Below, in pieces: positions 1 through 11,455 of a stretch of DNA of 64,000 bases. Where the stretch lies: positions 930,001-994,000 of the forward strand of contig NC_057379.1 in NCBI RefSeq assembly GCF_016906535.1, given 5' to 3'. The DNA is from Rhizoctonia solani. Taxonomy: Eukaryota; Basidiomycota; Agaricomycetes; Cantharellales; Ceratobasidiaceae. The translations under genes and the position numbers were made by a program. How positions within the stretch are numbered: position 1 is the stretch's first letter; each line of letters starts with the position of its first letter. The notes below the pieces were generated by a model. That model searched no databases. It was given only the letters and a program-made list of their open reading frames with translations, and was not told where the DNA came from.

Positions 1-629
1 GCATTGGCCCGACGTGATAATTCATGATTGTACTTACAACTAGTATTAGTGTAACCAACACCATCATTCTTTGGGTCCAGAGGCCAACGTTCTCAGGCCG
101 GCCGCTAGTCCATGCTTGTGGTAACAATGAATCAAGCGCGCTCGCAAAACCATGGATTATGCTTAAACCTGTCACATTTGCTGTCATAGACCCCAAAGTG
201 GAGCCCGCAAGGGCATCAGTTGATATGTGCCCGATTGATATTACCGAGGCCATCATGAGGGAATACTCAAGGATCTGAGTTCTATGAGAAAAGTATTCAA
301 ACTTGGGCAGGAGTACGAATAAGCACACAAGCTTACCCAAATATTGGGAGAGCGTAACGGAGTAAGACCTGACCGAATTTGTGGGAATAACATAGAGCGG
401 GCTAAATACGTATATGGCCTGCTTTGATGGAACTCACCCAGCTCTCAGCCTTGATAATAGAGATAGTGTAAATTAGACGTCCATCTCTATGCTTTTGTGG
501 TAGTAACGGTGTATTCTCTGACACTGGACTAGCTGTGAGAGTGTTTGGTGTTGCTGATTGGGTGTAAACAGTAGTGTCGTCACGAGAGTTTTCAAAATCA
601 GTTCCTAATGTCTGAATAGATGCGGCCAT
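1..629 (-). CDS. MATE-family efflux transporter, 5' part (cut by window edge)
   Basis: This is the N-terminal part of a multidrug and toxic compound extrusion transporter, an integral membrane cation-coupled antiporter. Exon 1 runs from the ATG at 629 down to 438 and encodes a soluble N-terminus containing SENTPLLPQK. A short exon then encodes VLLRYALPIFG, and the next exon (about 278 down to the edge) encodes ILEYSLMMASVISIGH followed by LDSLLPQAWTSGRPENVGLW. The same segments occur with strong similarity in the complete MATE gene at 43994-45960, so the two are paralogs. The rest of the roughly 12-TM protein lies outside the window. No frame break is seen in the visible part. The start lies 246 bp from the divergent Naa15 gene. 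Substrate unknown. Confidence 0.85.
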
Positions 630-875
630 GGTAATTTATGAGTGTTATATGTGTATCGTTTGAGTCCCTATCCACAGCAGCGATATCACATACGGTGCCT
701 ATCTGCTTAAGCACAAGGACGGCGGCAGAACGAAAAGCAAAAGACAAGATATGTAATTTCAATGATTCAAACTGAACAAATTCGTAGACCGTGGACCGGC
801 GCCTAAGAGGCATTGAGCTCATCGAACAGATTTTCGTTCAACCACCCAATAAAACGCCCCAGTCTTGCGGACGAA
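630..875. promoter_or_regulatory. Divergent intergenic promoter region, MATE / Naa15
   Basis: This 246-bp space separates two divergent start codons and must hold both promoters or 5' UTRs. I see no clear TATA box or known operator. The role is inferred only from gene geometry. Confidence 0.4.
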
Positions 876-3800
876 ATGCCACCGAAGGCACTCCCCAAGC
901 CGGTAGTCCTTGCTTCCAAGGAACAATCATTGTTCAAGGAACTGTTGGTACGCAGTTCATTTAAATGGATAATATTGAATATACGCATAACACCCTTGTC
1001 CACAGAGTCTTTACGAGACTAGGCAGTATAAGAAGGCCATTAAGACGGCCGACACTATATTGAAGAAGGCACCTACCCATGGGGGTAAGTAGATTTACCA
1101 GGACACCATATTACTTTGTGTCAACTTTAATTACACAGAGACGATATGCATGAAAGGGCTGGTGTTCACAAACATGCCAGGTAAACGAGATGAAGGTGTT
1201 GAACTGGTCAGGAAAGGACTCGCACTTGGATTAGAATCCCACATCTGCTGGCATGTATATGGTCTGGTCTTGAAGCAGGACAAGAATTATGCGCAAGCGC
1301 TGGGTGCGTATAGCAGGGCATTGAAATACGATGTGGTGAGTTCTATATTTAGAAACGGATATCCACATATGCGTGATGTGGTAAAAATTAGGACAATATG
1401 AATATCCTCCGAGACGCTGCCCAGCTGCAAATGCAGCTCCGGCAGTTCGATCAACTTGTGCAAACGCGACACACCCTACTGGCATTGAGGCCAACCATGA
1501 GACAAAGTTGGGTTGCCCTTGCCGTAGCCTACCAAATGAATGATGACCTCGAGAGAGCCGACAAGGTTCTAGTGAGCTACAAATCAATGCTCAAGGTGGG
1601 TACTTCGGTTTTGGTATCGAACTTAACATGACAAACTTGATTTTTCATATAGAACGTTCCGGATTACGATTTCGAACACTCGGAGTTGCTTTTGTATCAT
1701 TTGCGCATCATGGAGAATTTAGGAAAACATGAGGAAGTACTTGCAGCACTGGATGTATATTCGAAGCAAAGGCAGATTCTCGATCGGACGGCCATTGTTG
1801 AATTTAGGGGTGCGTGATACGTGCATTAAGCTTCATGGTTAATTCGTTGACCCGGCCTCAGCTCGCAATCTCAGCCAGGCAAACAGGAAAGCGGAAGCCG
1901 CGCATGAATGGACAACTTTAATAGAGCAGAATTACGAGTCGTACGCATACTATCGAGGGCTCCTGTCTACCCAGGATATTGATCTCGGTAAGAATACGCT
2001 GGAGTATTCTGCAGGGGTTCAAAAGTCTGATATGGAGCAACTAGATAATTTGACCGGCGAGTCACGATCTGCTGCATTGGCTTCACTCAAGAAGCTCGTG
2101 ACACAATACCCAGGTGCTACTGCCCCCAAGCGACTTTCACTGGACGTTGCATTGGGTGAAGAATTCAGAGGGCTTGTTGAGCCCTACATTTGGACTGGCC
2201 TACAGCGAGGAATTCCGTCGCTATTTGTAGACATCAAATCTTTGTACAAAGAAGACGAGAAGCGGGTGGTTGTAGGAGAAATTGTAGAAGGCTTCTTACC
2301 CAAGCTCAAGCCTCAAGATGAACCAAAGGAGCCAAAACTTGGTAGGTTTACAAAAAAAACAAACTTGAAGAAACAGAGCTTAGTATTCATGTGTTATAGC
2401 CACCAACGGGGAAGCAAAGCCTGAACCACCTACCACCTACCTTTGGGCGCTTTACTTCCTCGGACAACACTACTCTTACTGTGGTAACCAAGAGAAAGCT
2501 CTCTCTATTTTGGATACAGCCATTGCACATACACCAACACTACCAGAGTTATACACCGCGCGAGGGCGAGCGTTGAAACGCGCTGGTGATTTCGTGCGCG
2601 CTTCTCTAGCGGTAGAAGCTGGAAGACTGCTCGACGGTCAAGACCGATGGCTCAACGGCAAATCCGCCAAATACGCGATGCGTACCGGAAGAGTCGAGGA
2701 TGCTCAAAATCTACTGGGTTTGTTTACCAGGGTAAGCCTAATCTCATTGTCGTTATTGTATTATCCTTATGGTTGGGCTAGAAAGATGCTGTGAGCCCTA
2801 GTACCGACCTGACAGAAATGCAATCGCTTGTGTACCTACTTCAAGAGGGAGACGCGCACAAGAGGGCTGGTAGGGTGCCTATGGCGCTTAAGCGGTATAA
2901 TGCTGTTGCGCAGGCGAGTCGATTGTTTATTTATTTCCGACCAACTTACCCAATTCAACATAGATATTTGATGACATCTGGGATGACCAGTATGACTTCC
3001 ACTCTTATTGCATACGGAAGTATACTTTGAATATTTACACCGAGTGGGTACTATCTCGCGGTTGGTTATTCAAAAGTTTTGACTAGGGGGTTCAGCACGA
3101 TTCGCTGGGAGGATCGCATTAGAGAACATAACGCATACAGAAAGGCGGCAGTTGAAGCGGTCAAGGTAGGACAAAGCCAATATTGGTGAAATGGTATTAA
3201 TGAGGCGCTTAAGATCTACATTCGGTTACACGACGATCCCAGTCTTGTTGCCGCTTGCACTCCCAGTACGCCTATCACTTTCGGAATTTATGGTTTGCTG
3301 ACGCACCATGTTAGAGCTAACGTCTGAAGAGAAAAAGGCGAAAGCCAAAGCGGTCAAGGCTGCATCAAAAGAGCCGAAGAAGTGTAAGAAATACCACTTC
3401 GACTGGCTGACGGAACGCGCTAAACTTTATCATTAAAGCAAACAATGCAAAAGAGGAAGAAATTCCTCCGCCAAAAGACGACGACCCAGATGGTCTGAAA
3501 TTGTTGAGTCAGGCAAATCCAATCGAACAGGCTTTGAAATTGTTGCGACCACTAGAGGCGCTCCAGGTTCAGGATGTTGACGTCTGGTTGATGGTCTATG
3601 ACGTTGCGATCCGGCGCAGTGAGTATAGTTTGTACTATCGTCCCACCCCATCCTAATGTTGGGTTAGAAAAGTACCTCCAGGCAATGAAGGCCTTGAATT
3701 TAATCAAGAAGCTGTCTCCTGATCACCACGAATTGCACTGGCGAGTCGTCGACTTTAGGTTACAAAGTGAGCTCACGTCCCTGCTATCTCACTCGATTCT

Positions 3801-4325
3801 AACGATAATCCTATAGCTGCGAGCGAGACGGCGCTCGATGCCTCGGTCAAAGCAGCCATTGACCAATCCCTCAACGAGCTGATCCCGCTCCAACAATCCC
3901 CCGAAGCCTTCAACACCCAGTACCTCCAACGTGTCTCCACTCCGGTTGCAAAATTCGGAAGTGCCCTAGCCGCACTCAAGATCCATGGAGCTGAACCCGG
4001 ACAAGCAGAGGCCGAGGGCTTGATCTTCCAGGTCCTTCATCCAGAGGCCAAGGCATCTATTCAGGTACGCATATATTTCAGTTCTTGACAACATACGTTT
4101 TCTAATTTGAAGCTTTTGTTGTATTAGGACTTACTGGAGGGCGTCAATCTTCTGCAAGATGTGGTCAAATCCAAAAGGGTTGACGAATTTAGGGCCGAAG
4201 GGCAAAAGCTACACCCATTATCGACCGCACTTCGAACAGAACAAGAGCTCGAGTCGTTACGGTCTGAGCTCGTGGGGACTGGGCAAAAGGCTGAAGAAGC
4301 CAAACCTGTGACGGATGCGAAGTAA
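876..4325 (+). CDS. NAA15: N-terminal acetyltransferase A auxiliary subunit (Naa15/Nat1)
   Basis: This TPR scaffold of the NatA complex anchors the catalytic subunit Naa10 to the ribosome for co-translational N-terminal acetylation. The start MPPKALPKPVVLASKEQSLF matches the family N-terminus. Next come TPR-like repeats typical of Naa15 (YKKAIKTADTILKKAPTHG; GKRDEGVELVRKGLALGLES; QALGAYSRALKYD), then a central WEDRIREHNAYRKAAVEAVK segment, a Lys-rich stretch near 3330-3390, and LLRPLEALQVQDVDVWLMVY towards the end. About ten short introns are present. One near 3050 uses a GTGGGT donor (after codon part 'ga') and restores the frame. The last exon ends in a TAA at 4323-4325. The gene is convergent with the deubiquitinase downstream (232 bp apart). 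All exons can be joined without frame breaks, so it looks intact. Confidence 0.9.
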
Positions 4326-4557
4326 ACAACTGGTATAATGTCCAATAGCATACATCTACATCTTGAATGAGCATGCACACCATATATTGATCGATTTTTG
4401 TGAAAAAAACAAAACAAAAACAAAACAAAAAAACGCAAATTGAATATTTCTATTCAAACATACAGAGCAAAAACATCGTCGTACAAACAGATCTATCTCC
4501 CCTCCAAGCCCAGAACCACCGAATAGATAAATTAGGACAACACTCGCAAGTCCATAG

Positions 4558-7500
4558 TTAGTCATAGAACCGCTCGTAGAAGCACAGGTATGCCTTGGCT
4601 TTGGACACTTCTTCAAACGATACGGGACGTACGGTCGTATCGCTAATGTACACCCACGGTCGCTTGTACTTGTCTTCGGCTTTGGTTGTCTTGCTCTCTT
4701 TGCCAGCCGCATCCTTGTCCTTGGCTTCACTCGTGAGCTCCTCCACATTACTTGGCGCATCCTCGGTTTCAGGAGTAACGACCGGCTGGGGCGGGAGAGC
4801 GATATACGCGATATAATGCCCGCCGATCTATACAAGCCAGACCCATTAACATACAGCTCCAAGTCAACAACAGCACCAACAACGGCACGTACCATGGACC
4901 CGATATGCACAACCACAGCATACAACCTATACTTTACCGGCACCTCCTTATCCTTCTTGTGCCCAAACCATCCAACCCTTTTGCTACGACCCTTGAGTCC
5001 GTACTCTTCCCGATTAGGCGCCACAAAGGGCGCGATATCCAACACTTCCGGAAACGCAACAAAGTCGTCCAGTTTTCGGAGAGATCCAAAGAGCAAGGAC
5101 CCCGCTCCTGCGACTTGGTGGAACCGCTTGAGGTGGATGACAAGTACGGGTGGTGGAGTAGCGATCAGGTATCGTTTGAGAGCTCGGCGGTGGATGTACT
5201 GCTGGGACCTCGGTATCGCGGGGAGCTGTGCGAGGCTGATGGGTGTGCGAGGGACGGGGGCGATAATCGCTGGTCCTTCCGTCGATGAATTCACGCTCGT
5301 TGCTGATTCACCGCGGACAAAGGAAAGGTGGGGAGGACGTGGCGGCGGTGGGGTATCAATGTCCGGGAAAGGTTTCGCCCTTTCAGCGTCCGGGGAAGTC
5401 ATCTCTATTACGGGGATCGGTCCGGTAAGGTGAGTAGGTCCGTCTGTCATTGGTGCTGAATTTGGACGGGGCAATACCGTATCTCGTGCCCATTGTTCGG
5501 GACCGGCACCCAATCCACTTGTCGATGCTGGTCTAAGGGGAACCACCACGCTCGGTCTGGGTCTCTCCAACTCTTCCTGATCTTCACTCGATGAATCCGA
5601 GTCGGAGCTTGAATCAGACGAGGCGTATGCAGAATCGCTTGCGCTTCCTGTTCTTGATCTTGATCTTGATTTCTTGGCCAACGGGACGCCGTGTGCGATC
5701 TTCCAGCATCGCCGACACGCAAACGAGTTGTCACCTTCGAGGATCTCAACGGCTGTGAAGCTTCGAAGGGCATCTGTGATTGAACCTCGGCCAGAAGAGA
5801 GTTTGAGCCAGACGTCGTCAGGCGGAGGGCGTGTGAATGGGTCTATGATCGAGAAACGAGAATACAAGGAAGCGTATGGATCAGTTGATTGAGCCATCAG
5901 TGGGTATACCCAAACACACCTCTTGACATTCCTAGCCCATCTACAGTGCCTTTCAACAGGGCCAACGGATTCGTCGGACCGGTGACATTCGTATCAGCCA
6001 AGACTCTCCTCAAATACGCAGCCTCGTTCTTTCGAGTAGGCGAAACCGAACGGGATATACCTAGATCCAGAGCCCCATATCAGTCCTCTTCCCAGATCAG
6101 CAATACCAGCCAAAATGGCCTACCATTAACATGACTAGGCTTGCGTTCTGGCGAACCAGGCCTCGTAGACACCCGTTCTTCCAATACCTCTTTGTCCTTG
6201 TCCTTGTCTTTATCCTTTTCCTTCCCTCGCTCTTTACTTTTCTCTCGTCCCCGCTCTTTACTCTTATCCTTATCCTTATCCTTGTCCTTTCGTTTCCATC
6301 CCTGCAACGAGACTCTCCTCCCAATTCTCGCTCCCACCGAACTCGATTCGTCCCGGTCATGCCCGTCTTCAGTTGATATCTGAACAGTAGACAAACGGGC
6401 TTGTGGGTGTGCTGCCTATCTCCTTACATATCAGACATATCCCTAACTGCCTTATGATGCGCCAAAAACATAAAATAAAGGAGGACTTACCGCGCCTTCA
6501 GCCGGGACTAGAGCAAGCGTCGAGGCCGATTCTTCGTTTTCGGCAGAGGGGAACGGCACACTTGGCGCCAGGCTAGTTTGTGAAACCGGCATGGTGGGGG
6601 GCGGAGTTCTTGGTGGGGTAGGAGCAGTCGCTTTTCGAAGTTTGTAGAGAAACTTGAATTTGTCGCGCTGGGGTACCCGAGTGGATTAGCGTTAGATCGT
6701 CATCGGTGAAGCAGAGGAGGAATTGAGTCGGATCCGAGGTTGGACGAGGATGTGCGGTAGTTATGATAACTTGGGTCCCCCGTCCAAGGGGACGTAATAC
6801 CAAGTCTTGGATGTATGAATGCCTACCTTTTTCTCTTTAACATCGTCCGGCTTGATACTGAGCGAGAGATCCATGAAATCTTCATATGTATGGGATATCT
6901 ATACAACGAGTACCAATTAGCAAGAATGATCGACTCGCTCGAGAGAAACACAACGCGTGAAATCTGGAATGCAAAACGTGTAATCTCCAAGGCAAAGAAA
7001 ACTCCAGCATACTGAATCTCGGTCTCTCGAGTATGGCTGAACCTCAGCCCCAAGACAGACAAATACATGAAATTCAACCTCCCCAAAGAGGAGATTGGCG
7101 CTGACGACAAATGAGATCGTGGGGGATGTTCCTGAATTGGGACGGATCTCCGGGTCATCGCGATGTGTGTGGATCCGTGAGACCTAGGCTCAGTGCACAG
7201 CCAGCGCGCAGTGACGCAGTAGTAGTTCATAGGGGGAAAGGAGAGATGCTGCGCGCGCGTCGCGCACTAAACCCGGACAAACGGCACAGCACGTAATGAT
7301 GCAGACCAGAGGATGACAAGATGGGATAGTTTGACAGAGGGTGACGGCAATTACTCACATGTTTACATCCTTCACATACAAGGATGGACGCCAGCGTCCC
7401 ACCGAATACCATGTCCGCAAAGGGGATAGGAGGGTCAGAGTCGATCGAGGTGGAAGATTGCCCGTTTGTCCCGTTGATGGAGGTCGGCACATCGTTGGCT

Positions 7501-8319
7501 GATACTAAAAGTAGGCGGTTTGACATGAGAACGCCGAAGCGAATAAATTTAGACGTACTCTGACTGTGTCGTTTAGTTGTTGAGGATGGTGGGAGATTTC
7601 GTTTCTTAATCATCTGTAATGCTATATGAGCAGAGTAGTATCACAGGGGGCAGGCGGACGTACATCAAGCTCCTCCATCCTCATTCCGTCGAGTAAATGC
7701 CTGAGCAACTCATGTGCATCTTGTTGTCTGTACTACACTGAATATAAGCGTGGTTTCCTGTCCACAAAGTAACCACTCACACCAAGATACTGTTCATACT
7801 TGGCACCAATCTGACCAAGCAACTCCCTTGACGCCGTATCAGCCCCTACGACCACCCGACGAGCGCTATAGGACACACCTGGGAGTAAGCGTCGTCTTGC
7901 CAATCTGCCTGGCATACAAAGCTTCGTCTTCGAACTTGAGAAATGCATCGGAAATGGGCATGCCTCGTTCCCATTCTCTCTTCACTCCGGGCGGACCACG
8001 GGCATTGGTCAGTGCTGGACTGCGAGACGGGTACAGGTGTGATTCATGCTCCAAGTCAGGTGGGGGGTTAAACGTAATCAATGATTGGAGTAGTGGTGTC
8101 GCTGTCAGCTGGAAAAGCCAAGTCAGCCCGGCTCATGGACCAAAGGAGTAAACTCACCGACTGCAGCGTCGAATTCAAAAAACAACTATTTCCCAAATTT
8201 ACAAATCCCGGTGGAAGAGTCAAGCCAGGAGGAAGCTCTACTGGTGTTGCCTGAAATCCAAACTTATCCTGGTATGCCTTGCGACGAGCTGCGAGTTCCG
8301 CCTTTTCCTTCTTGCCCAT
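4558..8319 (-). CDS. Ubiquitin carboxyl-terminal hydrolase, USP16/45-like
   Basis: This is a cysteine protease that removes ubiquitin from proteins (peptidase C19). The start MGKKEKAELAARRKAYQ at 8319 is followed by the Cys box PGFVNLGNSCFLNSTLQS. The QQDAHELL motif (about 7690-7735), the Cys-rich finger element (FGGTLASILVCEGCKHVS) and the YEDFMDLSLSIKPDD segment (about 6850-6900) come next. The DPFTRPPPDDVWLKL segment and CRRCW follow. The His box is split by a 67-bp intron near 4840: HIGSM joins to IGGHYIAYIALPP, giving the catalytic GHY. The C-terminus KAYLCFYERFYD ends at the TAA on 4558-4560. Between Cys and His boxes lies a long acidic/basic low-complexity insert (about 6188-6298) and a Ser/Asp-rich linker. 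The start lies 147 bp from the divergent desaturase. Class assignment (USP16/45) is by overall layout; the catalytic motifs are certain. Confidence 0.88.
6188..6298 (-). repeat. Lys/Asp/Glu/Arg low-complexity repeat inside the deubiquitinase
   Basis: On the minus strand this stretch encodes repeated KDKD, SKERGRE and EKDKD units, mirrored as CTT/TCC-rich runs on the plus strand. It lies between the catalytic Cys and His boxes, so it is an insertion in the USP fold. Such charged repeats vary in length between relatives and can bind nucleic acids or act as a nuclear localisation element; neither is shown here. Confidence 0.8.
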
Positions 8320-8466
8320 CGTTGGCGAGTCGAGTGTCTGCGATCAGGTATAGGGACCCTGACACGGGGTGCACGTGATGCGGATGAGGACCCTGAACGC
8401 ACGTGGCTCTTCGCGCTACTTAATTGAATCCTTTTTCACCGACAGACGACGACCGTGTCTGCTATA
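8320..8466. promoter_or_regulatory. Divergent promoter with two CACGTG E-boxes
   Basis: This 147-bp bidirectional spacer lies between the deubiquitinase and desaturase starts. It holds CACGTG at 8372-8377 and again at 8400-8405. Each is preceded by the direct repeat GGACCCTGA (about 8354 and 8387). CACGTG is the core site of bHLH factors such as Cbf1 or SREBP types. The doubled arrangement suggests a shared control element; the factor is unknown. Confidence 0.5.
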
Positions 8467-10021
8467 ATGATTTCTCCGACTCCGGGTTCGAGCTCAGCGC
8501 CTCTAATAGGTGAGCAGGGATTACAGATTAGTTCAACGCGTGCTAATAGCTTGAATAATGCAGATTTCAGTCTATTTGGAGGTGCCGAGTCGTTATCCGA
8601 AGGCCGACCCAGCCCTAAGCATCCACGTCGAACAGTCACGGTATCCCCCACTGCGGCAGATGTTCAAATTCCCAAAGCACCTCAAGATCCCTCGGATTTT
8701 CTATGGTTAATGACAGAAGAACCACACAGGAGTCGGAGGCAGGCCATCCTAAAAGCTCATCCTGAGGTATATTCACTTCGATTCTTTCCTATTCTATCCT
8801 ACTCACTTTGCGCTGGACAGGTGACAAAACTCATGGGCTATGAGCCTCTAACTAAATACGTTGTATCTGGTGTTGTGGGACTTCAAATTGCAACGGCCTA
8901 CTACCTCATCCGTGTCCTACGCGCTTCGCCGCTCTCGGTTCCATTTCTCCTAGCATCATACGCGATCGGAGGAACGGCCAATCACAACCTGTTCCTTGCT
9001 GTTCACGAAATAACGCATAACCTTGCGTTTAAAGGTGTCAAAGCCAACAAGCTATTCGCGATGTTTGCGAATCTGCCAATTGGGATTCCGTATGCCATTA
9101 CGTTCAAGGTGGGCCCCCTTTTGTCGTGCTCCTTGATCACGAGCGAGGTACTAATGAGGGTCATTAGCAATACCATATTGAACACCACAAACATCTAGGC
9201 GAAGACGGAATCGACACTGACCTTCCGTCCCGACTCGAAATGCTTTGCTTGCAAAACGTAGCAGGCAAAGCCTTCTTCTGGTCCGTTCCTGCTCTTTCTC
9301 CTTTCGCGCATAGCCCCAACTCACACTTCACTTGCTCGCACAGTACATTCCAAATCCTCTTCTACGCCCTCCGCCCCGGATTCATCCGTTCCCAAAAGCC
9401 AACGCCATACCACTTCCTCTCGATCGTCACTCAACTCGCCTTCGACCTCGTTCTGTACCTCTGGCTCGGCCCTCATGCTCTCATATATCTCATTATGAGC
9501 AGTTTCTTTGCAGGAAGTCTTCACCCATGCGCAGCGCATTTCATCGCGGAGCACTACTTGTGGGATGGGCTCGACCAGGAAACGTACTCTTACTATGGCC
9601 CTTTGAATATATTGGCATACAATGTCAGTCTTCTTCCCCTTACTTCTCTATGCGTTTTTTTTTTCTTTGGTCACTGATCAATGGACCAATTAATAAACAG
9701 GTCGGATACCATAACGAGCACCACGACTTTCCCTCTGTCCCCTGGACCCGTCTTCCCGCACTGCGTAAACTCGCTCCCGAATTCTACGACACGATCCCGA
9801 GTCACCCAAGTTGGCCTATGCTCACATATCGATTCATATTCGACCCAGATGTGGGTCTATATTCCCGCGTCAAGCGAGCACCCAAGGAAAGCCAGGCTAG
9901 ACTTGCTCGCGAGGGCAAAAATGCAACGGCGGGACAAGGTAAAGAAGAAGAGAGAGGTGTAGGCGTAGACAGGGGCTACGCGAGCGATGAGGAAGAGTGC
10001 GGGAAGAATAAAAAGGCTTGA
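8467..10021 (+). CDS. Sphingolipid (dihydroceramide) delta-4 desaturase
   Basis: This is an ER membrane di-iron desaturase that places the delta-4 double bond in the sphingoid base, needed for fungal glucosylceramide. The N-terminal lipid desaturase segment DFLWLMTEEPHRSRRQAI is present. The three histidine boxes are visible: HEITHN (about 9004), QYHIEHHKHLG (assembled across an intron near 9110-9165) and YHNEHHDFPSVPW (about 9706). Hydrophobic segments between them fit the four-helix desaturase layout. A 54-bp in-frame intron (GTGAGC...GCAG, about 8511-8564) lies in the N-terminal exon. The ATG at 8467 is the first in frame. The C-terminus is Lys/Glu-rich and ends in AA-type basic residues at TGA 10019-10021. 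No frame break. Confidence 0.93.
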
Positions 10022-10662
10022 GAGGAGGTTGACTAGAAAAAAATTCCACTCGTGGATAGATTCATAGATTCATATATCCCGTTTCACTACCCCGGTATTT
10101 TTGAGAGACTTTTTTCTGTAAGATTTACTCTACACTAGGACCTTTTTTTGTGATGCATGTGTGTATGGTAATGCTTCTTTGCTAACACGCGTTCATTTTT
10201 TTTTCTATTGAGTGGTACGATTATGTGTTTGGTTTCATGCGCCGAGGACTTACGGGGCTGCATGCATAAGAAGTGTCTCTCCACGGATTGGACACAAGAC
10301 CGAGATCGAGCGGGATTGATACAAGTGTGGGTATATGCGTACAAGTTAATGCGGCTCCCATCTTGGCTGGGTTAAAGCTTGATCTTGTAGTAAAGGAGAC
10401 TGTTGATTTCTTACTTACCCATTTAATGAGCCTTCTAGTAGTGTGTGCGCAACGTGTTTGGTATGCCCTACAAGGACTAGCCGGAGTGGATGAACTAAAA
10501 AGCAAAAATTAACTTGCGTACGGTAAAAACAACGGGAAACAGGGAGGACTGAATATAAGAGATTCATCACACTCACATCATATCTATATTGACACACTAT
10601 AGCTAGAACTAGGGGGAAACATTCATAATATCTAGTATACATTTATCAACTCCAATCCCGGA
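10022..10662. other. Convergent intergenic region, no gene seen
   Basis: This region lies between the 3' ends of the desaturase and the Rossmann protein. It is AT-rich with T-runs and no open frame with recognisable content. It probably holds the 3' UTRs. Confidence 0.6.
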
Positions 10663-11455
10663 CTAGTACGCAACTACCCAAGGCTTCCCCGCCCACCTAT
10701 TCCAATCCTCCAGCACCTTCTCAACTACAAAGTGCCCGACGTCCGCCCTTGATACCGTCCAAGCGCCTGTGAGCTCATCCCCAACTCTATACGCATCCGA
10801 GTCCTTATCCGCCAGACATGCTCCGCTAGTCAACAGAGCTGGCCGCACGATGACTACATTCTTCGGATCGAACCACCCTTCAATATTCGTGGCTTGATTA
10901 ATAGTGTTCTCCTGTCCGATCTTGTCCTCGTGAGGCACCTTCAACAGCCCGGAATAAAATGCCTTGAGTGGCCAGGGGAGTAGCGAATGAGAACGCTCGT
11001 CGAGCCCGTTCGAAGTGACGGTTACAAGCCGCGGTCTAATGTTCGAGTCTTTGATGATAGAGAGAAGGACGTTCATGCTTCGTGTGGTAACGTCGGCTGG
11101 GGTGATAACGAACCCCTTTGTGAGTGAGAGCGATGGGTCGCCGCCTACAGAATAGGTCAGAGCTCCATAAATACACGTAGATAATCTTTGTGGACTTACC
11201 GATACCAAAGAATATCAACTCTAGCTTCCCATCGGCGTTGGCCGTGTTGACCGCTTTCTGGACATCTTCCCGGACCAGAGCATCGCCACGTACAAGCTTG
11301 GCCAAGCCACTCTGGATGTAGCCCTTCATAGACGGGTCAGACTCCATCACGTCGGGCTTGCGGAGTAACAAGGTGCATGTATGCCCCTTTGCGAGGAGGC
11401 GTTGCGCGACAAAGTAACCAATGTTGCGAGAGGCACCAAGGAGTAATACGTGCAT
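10663..11455 (-). CDS. NAD(P)-binding Rossmann-fold protein (NmrA/SDR-like)
   Basis: The protein starts at 11455 with MHVLLLGASRNIGYFVAQRL, a beta-alpha-beta nucleotide-binding motif with G-A-S-x-x-I-G. RK a few residues later (LLLRKPDVMES) suggests NADP preference. One intron near 11150-11200 interrupts the gene. The second exon contains RPRLVTVTSNGLDE, a VIVRPALLTSGACLADKD segment and SRADVGHFVVEKVLEDW, the usual C-terminal pattern of NmrA-type or extended-SDR proteins. The stop is the TAG at 10663-10665. At about 245 residues it is short but near the usual size for this group. The substrate is unknown; it may be a reductase, an epimerase-like enzyme or a redox sensor. Confidence 0.78.

Noticed and set aside
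4816..5433. Long plus-strand frame of 205 codons
   Set aside because: It lies antisense to the deubiquitinase exons with the His box and CRRCW segment, which are clearly coding on the minus strand.
6131..6383. Leu/Ser-rich plus-strand frames that look like membrane segments
   Set aside because: They are the reverse of the KDKD repeat; the hydrophobic look comes from CTT/CTC codons.
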